Origin: Pedobacter puniceum
GTDB lineage: Bacteria > Bacteroidota > Bacteroidia > Sphingobacteriales > Sphingobacteriaceae
DNA: 64,000 nt
Direction: 5' to 3'
Assembly (NCBI RefSeq): GCF_009674685.1
Contig: NZ_WKJI01000003.1
Span: 186,001 to 250,000, forward strand
The position numbers and the translations under genes were made by a program. Of this stretch, positions 63,180 to 64,000 are shown piece after piece; positions within the stretch are counted from its first letter, which is position 1, and every line of letters starts with the position of its first letter. The notes below the pieces were generated by a model that saw only the letters and a list, made by a program, of their open reading frames with translations, ran no database searches and was not told where the DNA came from.

Positions 63180-63211
63180 CAAATATAGCCTCATTAGAGA
63201 AAGCATGCAAA
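63180..63211 (-). promoter_or_regulatory. Promoter of tRNA-Gln
   Basis: On the reverse strand TTTG (63211 to 63208), a 20-base spacer and TATATTTG (63187 to 63180) match the Bacteroidota consensus exactly. The tRNA 5' end is 35 bases downstream. The rest of the 248-bp gap up to 63393 shows AT-rich sequence only. Confidence 0.75.
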
Positions 63212-63393
63212 TTTTTTTTAAAAATTTTTAAAGATGATTTAGCTATTGGAATCTCGAAAAGTGTAACTGCTTGTTTTATAGCGGTAATTTAGAATGAAAT
63301 AAACTTTAATAGCTGGTTAATATTTGTTAAAGTCCTGTTTTATTCATTTCAAATAGTTATTTTCGGCCAATGAAGAATCAATTTAAATAGAAA

Positions 63394-64000
63394 ATGGCCT
63401 ATAAGAAGATTAATAATTTACTGGGTTGGTTTAGCTTTTTAGTAGCTGCGGTGGTTTATACCTTAACATTAGAACCAACTTCAAGTTATTGGGATTGTGG
63501 AGAGTTTATCTCTGCAGCGTATAGATTGCAAGTGGTACACCAGCCTGGTGCTCCTTTGTTTTTAATGATAGGAAGAATCTTCAGCCTTTTTGCTGGTAGC
63601 CAGGATAAGGTAGCTTTTTGGGTTAATATGAGTTCTGCTTTGTCTAGTGCGGCAACAATTTTATTCCTCTTTTGGACAATAACAGCTTTAGCAAAGAAAG
63701 TTGTAGCATCTGGTAAGCAGGAACCTACATTAGCACAGCTTATCAGCATTATGGGGGCGGGTTTAGTAGGAGCTTTAGCTTATACTTTTTCTGATACCTT
63801 CTGGTTTTCTGCAGTTGAGGCAGAAGTTTATGCCATGTCATCACTTTCTACAGCAGTAGTTTTTTGGGCAATTTTAAAATGGGATGCTCATGCAGATGAA
63901 CCACAAGCCGATAAATGGCTATTATTTATAGCCTACATTATGGGTTTGTCTATTGGTATTCACTTACTAAATCTACTAGTGATACCTGCTATGGCTGTTA
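63394..64000 (+). CDS. DUF2723 (GT117-like) membrane protein, 3' end off window
   Basis: The frame starts ATG 63394 (MAYKKINNLLGWFSFLVAAV) and is open for 202 codons to the window end. The conserved DUF2723 start is present: TLTLEPTSSYWDCGEFI, then YRLQVVHQPGAPLFLMIGR, and later FWFSAVEAEVYAMSSL. Several hydrophobic helices follow. The family has a GT-C-like fold with an essential aspartate in the first loop (WDCGEF) and is known as GT117 in some members. It is probably a membrane mannosyl- or other glycosyltransferase acting at the periplasmic face. Full length is about 1,000 residues. Confidence 0.9.
   Translation, partial: MAYKKINNLLGWFSFLVAAVVYTLTLEPTSSYWDCGEFISAAYRLQVVHQPGAPLFLMIGRIFSLFAGSQDKVAFWVNMSSALSSAATILFLFWTITALAKKVVASGKQEPTLAQLISIMGAGLVGALAYTFSDTFWFSAVEAEVYAMSSLSTAVVFWAILKWDAHADEPQADKWLLFIAYIMGLSIGIHLLNLLVIPAMAV

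Noticed and set aside
1-64000. Search for CRISPR arrays, insertion sequences, integrases, phage genes or rRNA
   Set aside because: No regularly spaced repeats with unique spacers, no transposase or integrase motif and no rRNA-like sequence was seen; codon use looks even throughout.

Overview
The window is an ordinary-looking chromosomal segment of a Bacteroidota bacterium, most likely a Pedobacter-like member of the Sphingobacteriaceae. The DNA is AT-rich. Promoters fit the Bacteroidota form (TTTG or TTG, about 20 bases, then TAnnTTTG). Gene content agrees: a lamin-tail surface protein with a type IX secretion-like C-terminus, bacillithiol genes, a flexixanthin-type carotenoid cluster, a DUF2723 protein, paired rhomboids behind mutL, and an epimerase-type threonine dehydrogenase. 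I count 66 protein genes (two cut by the window edges) and one tRNA. I see no insertion sequence, prophage, CRISPR array or rRNA.

Layout. 1-8 kb: yebC, threonine dehydrogenase, a large secreted lamin-tail protein, asd, a PBP4-type peptidase and a histidine kinase. 8-14.6 kb: carotenoid genes in one direction (CrtD-type desaturase, acyltransferase, glycosyltransferase, CruF hydratase, ispH, CrtW ketolase), then hemH. 14.7-15.6 kb: an Xre/MbcA/ParS-RES toxin-antitoxin pair. 15.6-22 kb: waaA and a nucleotide-sugar operon (ugd, uxs, galE, rmlB, PHP phosphatase). 22-30 kb: MacB-type permease, an unknown lipoprotein, an mlaEF-methyltransferase operon, SDR, PspC and LiaF-like envelope-stress genes, rdgB, and a protein that may be a divergent HolD. 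30.5-34.6 kb: SurA-like chaperones, MoxR and an NTF2-like protein. 34.6-43 kb: cysS, an EEP-fold hydrolase, two rhomboids, mutL, a beta-lactamase-fold lipoprotein and a coiled-coil lipoprotein. 43-48 kb: bshA, an AztD-like zinc lipoprotein behind a probable Zur operator, a pseudouridine synthase with a 63-bp tandem repeat, and a lytic transglycosylase. 48-57 kb: uvrA, a small-protein/nucleotidyltransferase pair, nnr, a flavin oxidase-like protein, an ECF sigma/anti-sigma pair behind lipA, and osmC. 57-64 kb: YtxJ, a LolA-like protein, a 39-residue lipoprotein, ribH, a TPR protein, recF-dciA, rplY, prs, tRNA-Gln and the start of a DUF2723 gene.

How it works together. Much of the window serves the envelope: LPS core (waaA), capsule sugars, lipid transport (MlaEF), outer-membrane protein folding (SurA-like pair), peptidoglycan turnover (DacB, transglycosylase, serine hydrolase) and membrane pigments. 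The most distinctive signals are the zinc lipoprotein with two matching 15-bp operators, the carotenoid tailoring cluster, the nucleotidyltransferase pair, the GH3 remnant fused to a beta-lactamase domain, and the heptamer repeat touching the rmlB start.
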